Positions 40,568-48,771 of a DNA stretch of 64,000 nt are shown piece by piece. This DNA comes from Actinomycetospora sp. NBRC 106375 (lineage in GTDB: Bacteria; Actinomycetota; Actinomycetes; Mycobacteriales; Pseudonocardiaceae). The stretch is from positions 186,001-250,000 of the forward strand of contig NZ_BSTS01000006.1 of the NCBI RefSeq assembly GCF_030269665.1, in the 5' to 3' direction. Each line of letters begins with the position of its first letter. The first letter of the stretch is position 1. The notes below the pieces were generated by a model. That model was given only the letters and a program-made list of their open reading frames with translations, was not told the origin of the DNA and ran no database searches. A program made the translations under genes and the position numbers.

Positions 40568-40858
40568 ATGACCTCGATCCAGAGCCTGCCCACGGTCCAG
40601 GGCTGTTCGGTGACGTCCTGCGCCTACAACGAGAGCTCCTCCTGCCACGCGGCCGCCATCACGGTCGCGGGCGACAACGCGAAGTGCGGCACCTTCGTCG
40701 AGATCTCCTTCAAGGGCGGCGTGTCCAGCAACGGCGTCGTCGGCGCCTGCCACCGCTCGGAGTGCAAGTTCAACGACAAGCTCGAGTGCACGGCCGGCTC
40801 GGTGGAGATCGGCGCGGGCCGCGACGTCGCCGACTGCCTCACCTACGAGGCCCGGTAG
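40568..40858 (+). CDS. DUF1540 Cys-rich protein, two domains
   Basis: A 96-residue protein made of two DUF1540 units: CSVTSCAYNESSSCHAAAI with a later Cys (residues 13-41), and CHRSECKFNDKLECTAGSV with a later Cys (62-91). Eight Cys in total in the same C-x4-C-x6/7-C-x12-15-C order suggest two metal sites. It is cytoplasmic. An iron-box-like site lies 40 bases upstream and its 3' end overlaps the converging gene by 16 bases. Confidence 0.85.
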   Translation: MTSIQSLPTVQGCSVTSCAYNESSSCHAAAITVAGDNAKCGTFVEISFKGGVSSNGVVGACHRSECKFNDKLECTAGSVEIGAGRDVADCLTYEAR

Positions 40859-41259
40859 AGCTCCTCGAGCGGCGTGACCGACCCGTCCGTGGGCTCGAGC
40901 ACGAGCCCACGCAGCGGGTCGGCGCGCAGCGTCCCGTCGGCCACCGCGAGCGCGGCGACGCAGTCGTCGTCATCCACCAGCACCGCGGCGCCCCGGGCGG
41001 CCACGCCGGCGAGCGCGCCCAGCACGGCACGGCGTCCGGTGGCGTCGAGCCCGTCGGTGAGCCGGTCGACCAGCACGATCGCCGCGCCGCCGGCGTCCTC
41101 GAGACGTCGGCGCCGCTCCGCGACGCCCGTCCCGGCCTCGGCCGTCACACGCTCCGCCGGCGCACCCGACGTCTCGTCGAGCATCGCCATCAGCCGCCGG
41201 CGCACGATCTGCTCGCCGAGCAGCACCGTTACCTCGCCGGTGGGCAGTCGCAGCGTCAT
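40843..41259 (-). CDS. Degenerate ABC-ATPase-like protein lacking Walker A
   Basis: A 138-residue protein with a textbook start (AGGAGG, then ATG 41259). It begins like an ABC ATPase (LPTGEVTVLLG) but the P-loop and about 60 residues are missing. The Walker B/D-loop region is recognisable (AIVLVDRLTDGLDATGRRAVLGAL) with Arg for the catalytic Glu, and the H-loop position reads DDDD instead of THD. It should not hydrolyse ATP. A well-matched iron box (41277-41295) precedes it. It may be a decaying siderophore-transport ATPase or a repurposed regulator. Confidence 0.65.
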   Translation of the reverse strand: MTLRLPTGEVTVLLGEQIVRRRLMAMLDETSGAPAERVTAEAGTGVAERRRRLEDAGGAAIVLVDRLTDGLDATGRRAVLGALAGVAARGAAVLVDDDDCVAALAVADGTLRADPLRGLVLEPTDGSVTPLEELYRAS

Positions 41260-41276
41260 CGATGCCTCCTGTTCAG

Positions 41277-41295
41277 TGAGGGGAGGCTAACCTCG
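41277..41295 (-). promoter_or_regulatory. IdeR/DtxR iron-box candidate
   Basis: TGAGGGGAGGCTAACCTCG matches the consensus TTAGGTTAGGCTAACCTAA at 14 of 19 positions, including the complete GGCTAACCT half. It lies 17 bases upstream of the ATG at 41259, where binding would block transcription or initiation when iron is plentiful. Confidence 0.6.
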
Positions 41296-41356
41296 CTTCC
41301 GCGCCTGCGTCGAGAGCGCGGGCGGATCTCACGCCGATGTCCGGACCCGCCCGCGG

Positions 41357-42397
41357 CTACAGCCAGCCGCGCTTGCGGAAGACGAGGTACAGCACGACCG
41401 CGGTGAGAGCCATGAGTCCCAGCGCGAAGGGGTAGCCGTACACCCAGCCCAGCTCGGGCATGTGCTCGAAGTTCATCCCGTAGATCGCACCGATCAGGGA
41501 CGGCGTGAACAGGATGGCCGCCCACGAGGAGATCTTCTTGACCTCCTCGCCCTGCGCGAGGCTCGTCTCGGAGAGCGTCCGCATCTCCTCGTTCTGGCGC
41601 TGCCCCACCAGCGCGGCGTTCACCTGCAGGATGTTGCCCAGCAGCTGGCGGAAGTTGTCCGCGGACTCGATGGTCTGGGCGACGTGGTCGGCGACGTCGC
41701 GCAGGCCGCGGTGCAGCGTCACGCCCTCCGGGTCGTCGGTGGTCTCGGCGAGCAGCCCGTCGAGGACGTCGCGCAGCGGGTCGACGGCGCGCTGCAGCTC
41801 GATCACCTCGCGCGAGAGCTGGTAGATGCGGCGCGAGACGCTCGGGTCGCCGCCGAAGACCTGGGTCTCGATCTGGTCGATGTCGTGGCGGAGGCCGCGG
41901 ACGACGGGGTGGTAGTCGTCCACGATGCGGTCCAGCACGGCGTACAGCACCGCACGCGGGCCCTGGGCGAGCAGCGCCGGGTCCTGCTCCAGCCGGGCGC
42001 GCACGGAGGACAGGTCGGGGGTCTCGGCGTGCCGCACGGTGACGACGAAGTCCTGCCCCAGGAAGAGGTGGACCTCGCCGACCTGGACGTCCTCGTCCTC
42101 GTCGACGTACCAGGCGGGCCGCAGCACCACGAACTCGACGTCGTCGTAGCGCTCCAGCTTGGGTCGCTGGTGGGCGTGGATGGCGTCCTCGACGGCGAGC
42201 GCGGGGAGCTTGAGCTCGCGGGCCAGCTGATCGAGCTCGTCCTGGTCGGGGCGCAGCAGGCCGATCCACGCGAAGCCGTCGTCGGGGCCGTCGACCGCCC
42301 GCTCGCGGTCGCGCAGCAGCGCGAGCGTGCCGTCGAGCGAGTCCGGCTCCGTCTCGCGCGCCCCGCTCACGTACACGGCGTTGTCGACGACGCTCAT
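41357..42397 (-). CDS. CorA family magnesium/cobalt transporter
   Basis: A 346-residue protein with a large acidic cytoplasmic domain, a long helix, and two C-terminal membrane helices. The GMN signature is present (YGMNFEHMPELGW) between TM1 (ILFTPSLIGAI) and TM2, which ends in the basic FRKRGWL. CorA forms pentamers that import Mg2+ (or other divalent ions) and are gated by ions on the cytoplasmic domain. It is a single gene with its own promoter region. Confidence 0.93.
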   Translation of the reverse strand: MSVVDNAVYVSGARETEPDSLDGTLALLRDRERAVDGPDDGFAWIGLLRPDQDELDQLARELKLPALAVEDAIHAHQRPKLERYDDVEFVVLRPAWYVDEDEDVQVGEVHLFLGQDFVVTVRHAETPDLSSVRARLEQDPALLAQGPRAVLYAVLDRIVDDYHPVVRGLRHDIDQIETQVFGGDPSVSRRIYQLSREVIELQRAVDPLRDVLDGLLAETTDDPEGVTLHRGLRDVADHVAQTIESADNFRQLLGNILQVNAALVGQRQNEEMRTLSETSLAQGEEVKKISSWAAILFTPSLIGAIYGMNFEHMPELGWVYGYPFALGLMALTAVVLYLVFRKRGWL

Positions 42398-42454
42398 CGC
42401 GCGATTGTCTCGCTCCGCGGACGTCGCCGCAGGTCGCGGGGCTCGCCATGACCG

Positions 42455-43240
42455 CTAGTGGGCGAGCGCGACCCCCGCCGCGACGATGCCGACGGCGTTC
42501 GTGCCCAGGTGCAGCCCGATGGGGGCGAGCACCGAACCGGTGCGGTGGCGCAGCCAGCCCAGCGCGAGCCCGCCGGTGATCGTCACGGCCAGCACGGCGA
42601 GGGCGGACGTCCACTGCAGGGTCGGCGGCAGCGGCACGGCCGAGGGACCCAGGGCGACGGTGAGGTGCCAGAGACCGAACGCGACGGCGGAGACGCCGAG
42701 CGCCGCCCGCACGGGCAGGGAGCGCACCGAGCGGCCGTGCAGCACGCCGCGGAAGGCCAGCTCCTCGGCCAGCACGGTGCCCAGCGGGATCAGCAGCAGG
42801 CCGCGCAGCAGGAGCGCGCCCGGTGAGGCGCCGGCGAGCTGGGGGTTCTCGAGCAGCTGGGGCGCCACGATCAGCACGGCGCCGTAGCCGAGGACGGCGA
42901 CGCCGATGGCCGCGCCGCCCCAGCGCAGGCCCGCCCCCCAGGTGCCGCGGCCGATGCCGAGGTCGGCCCAGGTCAGGCCGAGCAGGCGCGCCACGGTCAC
43001 CATGGCCGCGACCCCGCCGACGTTGAACAGGGCCTTGAGGATCGCGTCGGCGGGCAGCGCCGGGAGCACGACGTTGCTCCACACGAGCAGCAGGGCCGCG
43101 AGCGCCACCGGCGGGGCGAGCCGCCGCCAGTGGGACGGCTTCTCCCCCTCGGCGTCGTCACTCCCGTCGGCCGACCGGGTCGAGCCGGTCGAGCCTGTCG
43201 GGGGGCGCGCGGGCGTGGCCGTGGGCTGGGGAGCGGTCAC
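42455..43240 (-). CDS. CPBP family intramembrane metalloprotease
   Basis: A 261-residue membrane protein, GTG start overlapping the upstream stop (GTGA). After a cytoplasmic Thr/Pro/Ser-rich 40 residues come about seven helices with the Abi/CAAX-protease motifs EELAFRGVLHGR, FGLWH and HLGTNAVG, which supply the Glu/His catalytic set. Family members cleave prenylated or signal-like peptides or act in bacteriocin self-immunity. It is translationally coupled to the membrane alpha/beta hydrolase. Confidence 0.88.
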   Translation of the reverse strand: MTAPQPTATPARPPTGSTGSTRSADGSDDAEGEKPSHWRRLAPPVALAALLLVWSNVVLPALPADAILKALFNVGGVAAMVTVARLLGLTWADLGIGRGTWGAGLRWGGAAIGVAVLGYGAVLIVAPQLLENPQLAGASPGALLLRGLLLIPLGTVLAEELAFRGVLHGRSVRSLPVRAALGVSAVAFGLWHLTVALGPSAVPLPPTLQWTSALAVLAVTITGGLALGWLRHRTGSVLAPIGLHLGTNAVGIVAAGVALAH

Positions 43241-45105
43241 ACGCCCAGCATGCCCGCCACGCGGGCGGTGTCCGCAGGGGTCCACCCCGCAGGGGTACCC
43301 AGCGAGAGCCATCCTCCGACCATGACGCCGCGGTACTGGTGCCCGTGCCCGTCCGGGACCGACAGCGAGTTGGTCAGATCGATGGTGACCTGCCAGAACG
43401 TCACCACCGGGTACCAGTCCACGGCCTCCGAGACGTCCGGCCCGCGGGGCTCGGCGAGCCACTCCGGACGGCTCCAGAGCAGGGCGGGCGACCACCACAC
43501 GACCGGGTCCGACGCGTGCTGCAGATAGACCACATGTGGCGGGGACCACATCGACGGCGGCCGTCCGAGGTCGGCGATCGTGGCGCCGAACCGGACCTCC
43601 CGCCCGTCACCGACCACCGGGAGGATTTCGGGCGTCCCGGGATCGCGGCGTGCGGTGAGCGACGCGTGGAGGCGGTTGGAGTTCGGCGGCCCGACCCAGA
43701 GGACGCCGTCGGCCTGGGTGCGGGCGTCCTCGAGACTCGAGAACGCGGCCTCCGAACCCTGCGAGCCGAGGCTCTCCCCGAACGCGAACAGCCGGGGGCG
43801 CCGGTCCGGAGGCATCTGCGCGATCCGCGCGTGCACGGCGTCGAACAGGGCCCATCCCTCGGCCTGCGCGCGCGTGCGGTCGACGAGGAACGACAGCCAG
43901 CTCGGCAGGTACGAGTACTGGGTGGCGACGATCGCGGTGTCGCCGCCCCAGATCATCTCCAGGGAGTCCGCCACCGGGTCGTCGATCCAGCCGGTGCCGG
44001 TCGTGGTCACGACGGCGATCACCGAGCGGTCGAAGGCGCCGGTGCGCTCCAGCTCGGCGACGGCGAGCGCGGCGCGCTCCTCGGGGCTCGGCGCGGAGAG
44101 CAGGCCGACGTAGGCCCGGATGGGATCCACGGCCGGACGTCCCGACGCGGCCGCCAGCCGCGCGGTCGGGGGCCCGCCGGCGACGAAGTCCTGGCCCTCG
44201 CGCCCGAGCGTGTCCCACCGCACGAGCGAGGCCGGCGAACCCGAGCGCAGCGGCGACGTCGGGGCGACGACGCCGGGGTAGGAGGTGGTGTTGGTCGCCC
44301 GGAACGCCGCGTCCGCGACCCGCAGCCCGGTGCGCAGGACGAGGGCGTCGGCGACGGTGACGACGAGCAGCAGCACCAGCAGGGTCGCCGCCACCCCGGC
44401 GACGCGGCCGGGAACGTGGGCACGGCGTCTCAGCAGGTCGGCGAGCCGCGCGGCGAGCCACCGCACGCCGCGCCCGAAGCCGACGATGAGGCCCGCCACC
44501 ACCAGCGCCACAGGCCCTGCGCGCAGCCAGCCGTCGGTGGTCGGCTGCTCGATGCCCATGAGCACGGCGACCTGCCGCTGCCAGCCCGCGCCGGCGATGA
44601 GCATCCAGAGCAGGGCGACGACCGCGGTGACGACCAGGACGACCCACGAGCCCGGTGTGAACCAGACCGGTGCCGTGCGCGTGACGTGGGTGCGGCGCCG
44701 GATCGCGCGCGCGAGCCGGACCGCGAGCCAGGCGAGCGCCACGCCGAGTCCGTAGCCGAGCCCCCCGGAGATCCCGGTCGCGAGCCCCTGGAAGAGGTAC
44801 GTGCGGGGGATGAGCGACGGCGTCAGGGAGATCAGCGCGAAGGCCGTGCCGACGATGAACCCGGCGGGGTGCGCGCGCGGGACGTAGCGCACGAGCGCGG
44901 CCGTCCGCGGCCCGAGCAGCGGGGAGTCGCCGCCGAAGTGGTGGCGCTGGCCCTCGCGGTGCCACAGGTGGTGGTGCTCGAGCTCCTCCTCGAACTCGAC
45001 CTGGAACTCGGTGTCGAGCTCGGGATCGGTGTCGGCCTCGGGGCGGGCGGGTCGCGTCGCGTCCGCCGACGGCCCCCGCACCTCCCGGTCCACCACGGCC
45101 CCCAC
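43237..45105 (-). CDS. Membrane alpha/beta hydrolase (Abhydrolase_9 type)
   Basis: About 622 residues. I choose GTG 45105, which follows GGGGAAG; GTG 45126 and later GTGs are alternatives. Roughly five helices in the first half (FIVGTAFALISLTPSLIPRTYLF, then three more), then an extracytoplasmic-type hydrolase domain with nucleophile elbow GESLGS and the family phrase LWVGPPNSNRLHA. WTTTTGTG-like VVTTTGTGWIDDPVADSLEMIWGGD is also diagnostic. Actinobacterial members are uncharacterised lipases or esterases at the envelope. Confidence 0.82.
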   Translation of the reverse strand: MGAVVDREVRGPSADATRPARPEADTDPELDTEFQVEFEEELEHHHLWHREGQRHHFGGDSPLLGPRTAALVRYVPRAHPAGFIVGTAFALISLTPSLIPRTYLFQGLATGISGGLGYGLGVALAWLAVRLARAIRRRTHVTRTAPVWFTPGSWVVLVVTAVVALLWMLIAGAGWQRQVAVLMGIEQPTTDGWLRAGPVALVVAGLIVGFGRGVRWLAARLADLLRRRAHVPGRVAGVAATLLVLLLVVTVADALVLRTGLRVADAAFRATNTTSYPGVVAPTSPLRSGSPASLVRWDTLGREGQDFVAGGPPTARLAAASGRPAVDPIRAYVGLLSAPSPEERAALAVAELERTGAFDRSVIAVVTTTGTGWIDDPVADSLEMIWGGDTAIVATQYSYLPSWLSFLVDRTRAQAEGWALFDAVHARIAQMPPDRRPRLFAFGESLGSQGSEAAFSSLEDARTQADGVLWVGPPNSNRLHASLTARRDPGTPEILPVVGDGREVRFGATIADLGRPPSMWSPPHVVYLQHASDPVVWWSPALLWSRPEWLAEPRGPDVSEAVDWYPVVTFWQVTIDLTNSLSVPDGHGHQYRGVMVGGWLSLGTPAGWTPADTARVAGMLGV

Positions 45106-45151
45106 TCTTCCCCGGCGCGCAAGCACGTACGCGCAACGTGTCGCACCCCAT

Positions 45152-45191
45152 GTGAGCGAACTTTGGGCCTACAGCCCCAGAGTTCGCTCAC
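45152..45191 (-). terminator. Terminator hairpin after amidase gene
   Basis: GTGAGCGAACT pairs with AGTTCGCTCAC (11 perfect pairs), with further G/C pairing inside. It contains the amidase stop codon. Outer arms are shared with the hairpins at 19219 and 55053. Confidence 0.8.
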
Positions 45192-46396
45192 GTATCGCGG
45201 AGGAGCGCCTCGAGGCGGCGGCCGGCGGCGAGGAGGCGGTCCTCGCGGTCGGGGTGGCCGAGGAGCTGGAGGCCGAGCGGGAGGCCGTCCGCGTCGCGGG
45301 CGCCCGGCACGGCGAGGGCGGGCAGGCCGAGCAGGTGCCACGGCCGGGACATCGCCGGGTCGCCGGTGTACTCCAGGCCGGTCGGCGCGACGCCCAGCGC
45401 CCCGGGGGCCAGCACGGCGTCGACTCCCTCGAGGTGCTCGAGCGCGCGGCTGCGGGTGGCGGCGGCGCGCTCACGGGCCGCGGCGAGGTCCTCCGGGAGC
45501 ACGGCGCGGCCCTCGGCGAGCAGCTCGCGCAGCTTGGTGCCGAGCCCGGGAGCGTCGGGCACCGCCTGCGCGGCCTCGGCGGCCATGACCAGGCGGTGGT
45601 CGGCGGACGCGGCGCGCAGTCCGAGCGTCCACGGCGCGACGTCGGCGCCGGCCGCGCGGGCACGCGCCTCGGCTGTCGCGTGCGCCGCGAGCATCGGCGG
45701 GGAGACGTCGGCGACCTCGGTGCCGTCCCAGGACAGCAGGCGCAGGGGCGCGCCGTCGTCGGGGTGCTCGGGCTCCCGCCTGTCGAGCGCCGCCCGGGCC
45801 GCGGCCAGGTCGGCGACGCTCGCGGCGAAGAGCCCGAGGGTGTCGAGACCCGGAGCCAGCGGGGCGACCCCCTCGCGCGGGAGGGTGCCGCGGGCGACGG
45901 CGAGCCCGGCGACGCCGCAGAACGACGCCGGACGCACCACGGAGCCCGCGGTCTGCGTCCCGATCGCCAGCGGCACCATGCCGGCCGCGACGGCCGCGGC
46001 GGACCCGCTCGACGAGCCGCCCGGCGTCCGCTCGAGGTCCCACGGGTTCCGGGTGGGCCCGGGGTCGAAGTAGGCGAACTCCGTGGTCACGGTCTTGCCG
46101 ACGATGGCGGCGCCCGCCTCGCGCAGCATCCGCACGAGCGCGGCGTCCGCCTCCGCCGGCGGGGCGTCGTCCCGGACCGACGAGCCGCAGAGCGTCGGTA
46201 CGCCGACGACGTCGACGATGTCCTTGACACCCACCGGCACCCCGGCGAGCGGACCGCCGACGGCGGACTCCTCGGGCGGCAGGAGCGTCACCCAGGCGCG
46301 GACCCGGTGGTCGATCGCGTCGATGCGCCGACGCGCCGTCGTCGCGGCGTCGGGGCCCCGGGCGTCGGCGAGCGCCCACGGGGCCACGAGGTCCAC
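45188..46396 (-). CDS. Amidase signature family enzyme
   Basis: A 402-residue enzyme with the Ser-cisSer-Lys triad: catalytic Lys in GVPVGVKDIVDV, Gly/Ser loop PGGSSSGSAAAVAAG, and the nucleophile Ser in GTQTAGSVVRPASFCGVAG. It is shorter than GatA and lacks a GatB/C neighbour, so a free amide hydrolase or transamidase is likely. GTG start immediately after the stop of the secreted protein gene, suggesting cotranscription. Confidence 0.9.
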   Translation of the reverse strand: MDLVAPWALADARGPDAATTARRRIDAIDHRVRAWVTLLPPEESAVGGPLAGVPVGVKDIVDVVGVPTLCGSSVRDDAPPAEADAALVRMLREAGAAIVGKTVTTEFAYFDPGPTRNPWDLERTPGGSSSGSAAAVAAGMVPLAIGTQTAGSVVRPASFCGVAGLAVARGTLPREGVAPLAPGLDTLGLFAASVADLAAARAALDRREPEHPDDGAPLRLLSWDGTEVADVSPPMLAAHATAEARARAAGADVAPWTLGLRAASADHRLVMAAEAAQAVPDAPGLGTKLRELLAEGRAVLPEDLAAARERAAATRSRALEHLEGVDAVLAPGALGVAPTGLEYTGDPAMSRPWHLLGLPALAVPGARDADGLPLGLQLLGHPDREDRLLAAGRRLEALLRDT

Positions 46397-46397
46397 G

Positions 46398-46973
46398 TCA
46401 GGTGCCCGGCTGGTCCGGCAGGTCGATGATCTTCGTCTGGCCGGGCGGGGGCGGCACGTCCGCGGGGTTCTGGGCCGCGGTCGAGGTGGCGCCGGAGGCC
46501 TGCTGCGTGTCCGGGGACGGGGTGGTCGAGGGCGCGGTGGACGAGCTGCCCGACCCGTGGGAGCCGGTGTCGTCGTTCCCCCGGTCGCTCGAGGAGGCGC
46601 CGGTGTCGCAGTCCGCCGCCTGCCGGCTCGCGCCGTTCCCGCTGCTTCCCCCGTTGCCGCCGTGGCCGCCGCCGAGCCCCAGGCCGCCGAGCAGGCCGCC
46701 GACGAGTCCGTCGTCGTCGAGGACCCGGCAGGCGGGGTCGTTCGAGGAGGACGCTCCCGCGGAGGACGTGTGCGCCGAGACTCCGGAGACGTCCGAGCTG
46801 TCCGAGCTGCTCGCGCCGTCGGAGTCGTCGCCGTGCCCGTGGCCCGGCGTCGCCAGGGCCAGGCCCGCGCCGGCGCCGGTGAGCGCGAGCGCCGCCGTCG
46901 TCGCCACGGCCCCTCGCCCGATGAGGCGGGCGGCGCCCGTGGTGTGCTCGTCCTCCAGGCGGTGTGCGCCCAT
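46398..46973 (-). CDS. Secreted Ser/Gly-rich protein
   Basis: A 191-residue protein from ATG 46973 with a GAGGAGGAAG site. An N-terminal basic stretch and hydrophobic core (GRGAVATTAALALTGAGAGLALA, ending TPGHGH) form a probable signal peptide. The mature part is Ser/Asp/Gly-rich with two isolated Cys (DPACRV, AADCDTG) that could form a disulfide, and a Pro-rich end QTKIIDLPDQPGT. I do not recognise a family; likely an exported or wall-associated protein. Confidence 0.65.
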   Translation of the reverse strand: MGAHRLEDEHTTGAARLIGRGAVATTAALALTGAGAGLALATPGHGHGDDSDGASSSDSSDVSGVSAHTSSAGASSSNDPACRVLDDDGLVGGLLGGLGLGGGHGGNGGSSGNGASRQAADCDTGASSSDRGNDDTGSHGSGSSSTAPSTTPSPDTQQASGATSTAAQNPADVPPPPGQTKIIDLPDQPGT

Positions 46974-47156
46974 GAGGCTTCCTCCTCCCGCGCGACCTCG
47001 TTGCACCGTTCGGCGCATCGGGGTCTCGGCCGCGCTCCGAGTAGGTCTCGCTGCGGTCACAGCACAGCATCAGGTGCCCCGGCCCGGCCTTCCCCAATCA
47101 CGCGGATCCGAGCTCGGGGCGTTCCGTGGTGTGCGTCGCACTCCTAGGCTTCCGCG

Positions 47157-47792
47157 ATGGCCGCGACGACGGGGACCGCACGCTACGTCGAGCTCCATCC
47201 CCGCAATCCCCAGCGTCGCGCGGTGCTCGCGACCGTCGACCTCCTGCGCGACGGCGGGCTGATCGCCTATCCCACCGACTCCTGCTTCGCCCTGGGCTGC
47301 GCGGTCGGCAACCGCGAAGGGCTCGACCGGATCCGCACGATCCGCCGGCTCGACGAGCGACACCACTTCACGCTCGTGTGCCGGGACTTCGCCCAGCTCG
47401 GCCAGTTCGTGCGGGTCTCCACGCCCGTCTTCCGCTCGGTGAAGGCGGCGACGCCGGGCTGCTACACGTTCATCCTCCCCGCGACCAAGGAGGTGCCGCG
47501 GCGCCTGCTGCACCCGCGCAAGCGCACCGTCGGGGTCCGCATCCCGGAGCACCCGGTCGCGGAGGCCCTGCTCGCGGAGCTCGGGGAGCCGCTGCTGTCC
47601 TCGACCCTGCTCCTGCCGGGGACCGAGGAGCCGCTGACGTCCGGGCCGGAGATCTACGACCGGCTCTCCCACCAGGTCGACGCCGTGCTCGACTCCGGCG
47701 AGTGCGGCACCGAGCCCACGACCGTCGTCGACCTCTCGGGCGACGAGCCCGTGCTGGTGCGCCAGGGGGCCGGTGAGGGCTTCCGCTGGTAG
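47157..47792 (+). CDS. L-threonylcarbamoyladenylate synthase (Sua5/YciO/YrdC)
   Basis: A 211-residue single-domain protein. LIAYPTDSCFALGCAVGN is the family nucleotide/threonine-binding motif; KAATPGCYTFILPATKEVPRRLLHPR and TVGVRIPEHPVAEALL complete the fold. It makes threonylcarbamoyl-AMP for the t6A tRNA modification, or belongs to the YciO branch with unproven activity; the KRTVGVR sequence resembles YciO. It stands alone with its own promoter. Confidence 0.87.
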   Translation: MAATTGTARYVELHPRNPQRRAVLATVDLLRDGGLIAYPTDSCFALGCAVGNREGLDRIRTIRRLDERHHFTLVCRDFAQLGQFVRVSTPVFRSVKAATPGCYTFILPATKEVPRRLLHPRKRTVGVRIPEHPVAEALLAELGEPLLSSTLLLPGTEEPLTSGPEIYDRLSHQVDAVLDSGECGTEPTTVVDLSGDEPVLVRQGAGEGFRW

Positions 47793-47817
47793 GGACCGGC
47801 TGCTGGCAGGGACCGGC

Positions 47818-48150
47818 TCAGGCGGAGGGACGGCGCGGGAGCCGGTCGACGGCGGCGCGCAGCGCCAGGTAGGCGTCCTCGAGCTCGGTCGCCGCCAGGT
47901 GGGCGCAGGCCGTGCGGACCGCCGCGGCGACGTCCTCCATCACCCGGCGGGCGGTGGGGGCGGTCGCGGCGAGCTGGGCGTCGAGGGACGCCCGCAGCAT
48001 CCGGTCGAGGCGGCCGTCGCGCACGGCCTCGGGCGGGTTCGCGAGATCCGCGAGGTGGTCGAGCGCCGCCCGGATCGCGGCGCCCAGCTCCGGGGGTCCC
48101 TCCGACGGGCGGGACGACCCGGCGGCCGGGCGCGGGCTGACCGCGGTCAC
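47818..48150 (-). CDS. Small helical protein cotranscribed with STAS protein
   Basis: A 110-residue protein; GTG start overlapping the STAS gene stop (GTGA), which supports the call. After a Ser/Pro-rich 20 residues it is a single Ala/Leu/Arg/Asp helical bundle (AAIRAALDHLADLANPPEAV, ATAPTARRVMEDVAAAVRTA). No catalytic motif or family recognised. The coupling suggests a partner in the anti-anti-sigma type switch. Confidence 0.6.
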   Translation of the reverse strand: MTAVSPRPAAGSSRPSEGPPELGAAIRAALDHLADLANPPEAVRDGRLDRMLRASLDAQLAATAPTARRVMEDVAAAVRTACAHLAATELEDAYLALRAAVDRLPRRPSA

Positions 48151-48635
48151 CGGATCTCGCCCCTGCGGCCGAGGGCGGGATGGGTGTCGGTGAGCGTCAC
48201 CCGGCGGTCCAGCGCGGTGAGCCGGAGCGGACGCACCACCGTGCGGTGGCTCGCGACGCACACCAGGTGGACCCGGCGCGCGGCGCACGCCCGTTGCGTC
48301 GACGCGATGACGTCGGTCCCGGAGGCGCCGAGGAACGTGACGCCGTCGAGGTCGCACACGACCGACGGGTCCTCGTCGACCGTCGTGGCGTCCCTGCCGA
48401 GGTCGCGGTCGTCGGCCGCCGTCTGCACGGCGCGGTGGAGGACGTCGCGCAGCCGCGGGACGGTGAGCATGTCGATCTCGCCGAGGACCCGGACCAGGAC
48501 GACCCCGCGACGAGGCCGGGTCGGGGCGACGGTCAGCACGCCGGCGAGATCGTCGTCCGGATCCGGGCCGCCGCGGGCGTGCGACGGCTGCGCCGGGATG
48601 TCGGGATCGGTCCGGCTGCTCTGACGGAGCGCCAT
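48147..48635 (-). CDS. STAS-domain protein (anti-anti-sigma type)
   Basis: A 162-residue protein from ATG 48635. After a 45-residue hydrophilic start, residues 50-150 show a STAS fold: VVLVRVLGEIDMLTVPRLRDVLHRAV, VVCDLDGVTFLGASGTDVIASTQRA, VHLVCVASHRTVVRPLRLTALD. The Ser in FLGASGTD is at the site phosphorylated in SpoIIAA-like proteins, which release sigma factors by binding kinase anti-sigma factors. No sigma or RsbW gene is adjacent. Confidence 0.83.
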   Translation of the reverse strand: MALRQSSRTDPDIPAQPSHARGGPDPDDDLAGVLTVAPTRPRRGVVLVRVLGEIDMLTVPRLRDVLHRAVQTAADDRDLGRDATTVDEDPSVVCDLDGVTFLGASGTDVIASTQRACAARRVHLVCVASHRTVVRPLRLTALDRRVTLTDTHPALGRRGEIR

Positions 48636-48771
48636 CTCGAGCCACCTCTTCCTCGAGGGGTTCCGCCTGGCCTCGAGGGAGTGAAGCTGCGGGTGGCTCC
48701 CGTCACTGTCCCGGAGGTCGCGGGACCTGTCCACCGCCTGCGCCGGGCCCGACGCTCCTCCCGTCGACGTC

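Noticed and set aside
46398-47060. Longer form of the secreted Ser/Gly-rich protein starting at 47060
   Set aside because: The ATG at 46973 has a strong GAGGAGGAAG site and places the signal peptide near the N-terminus.
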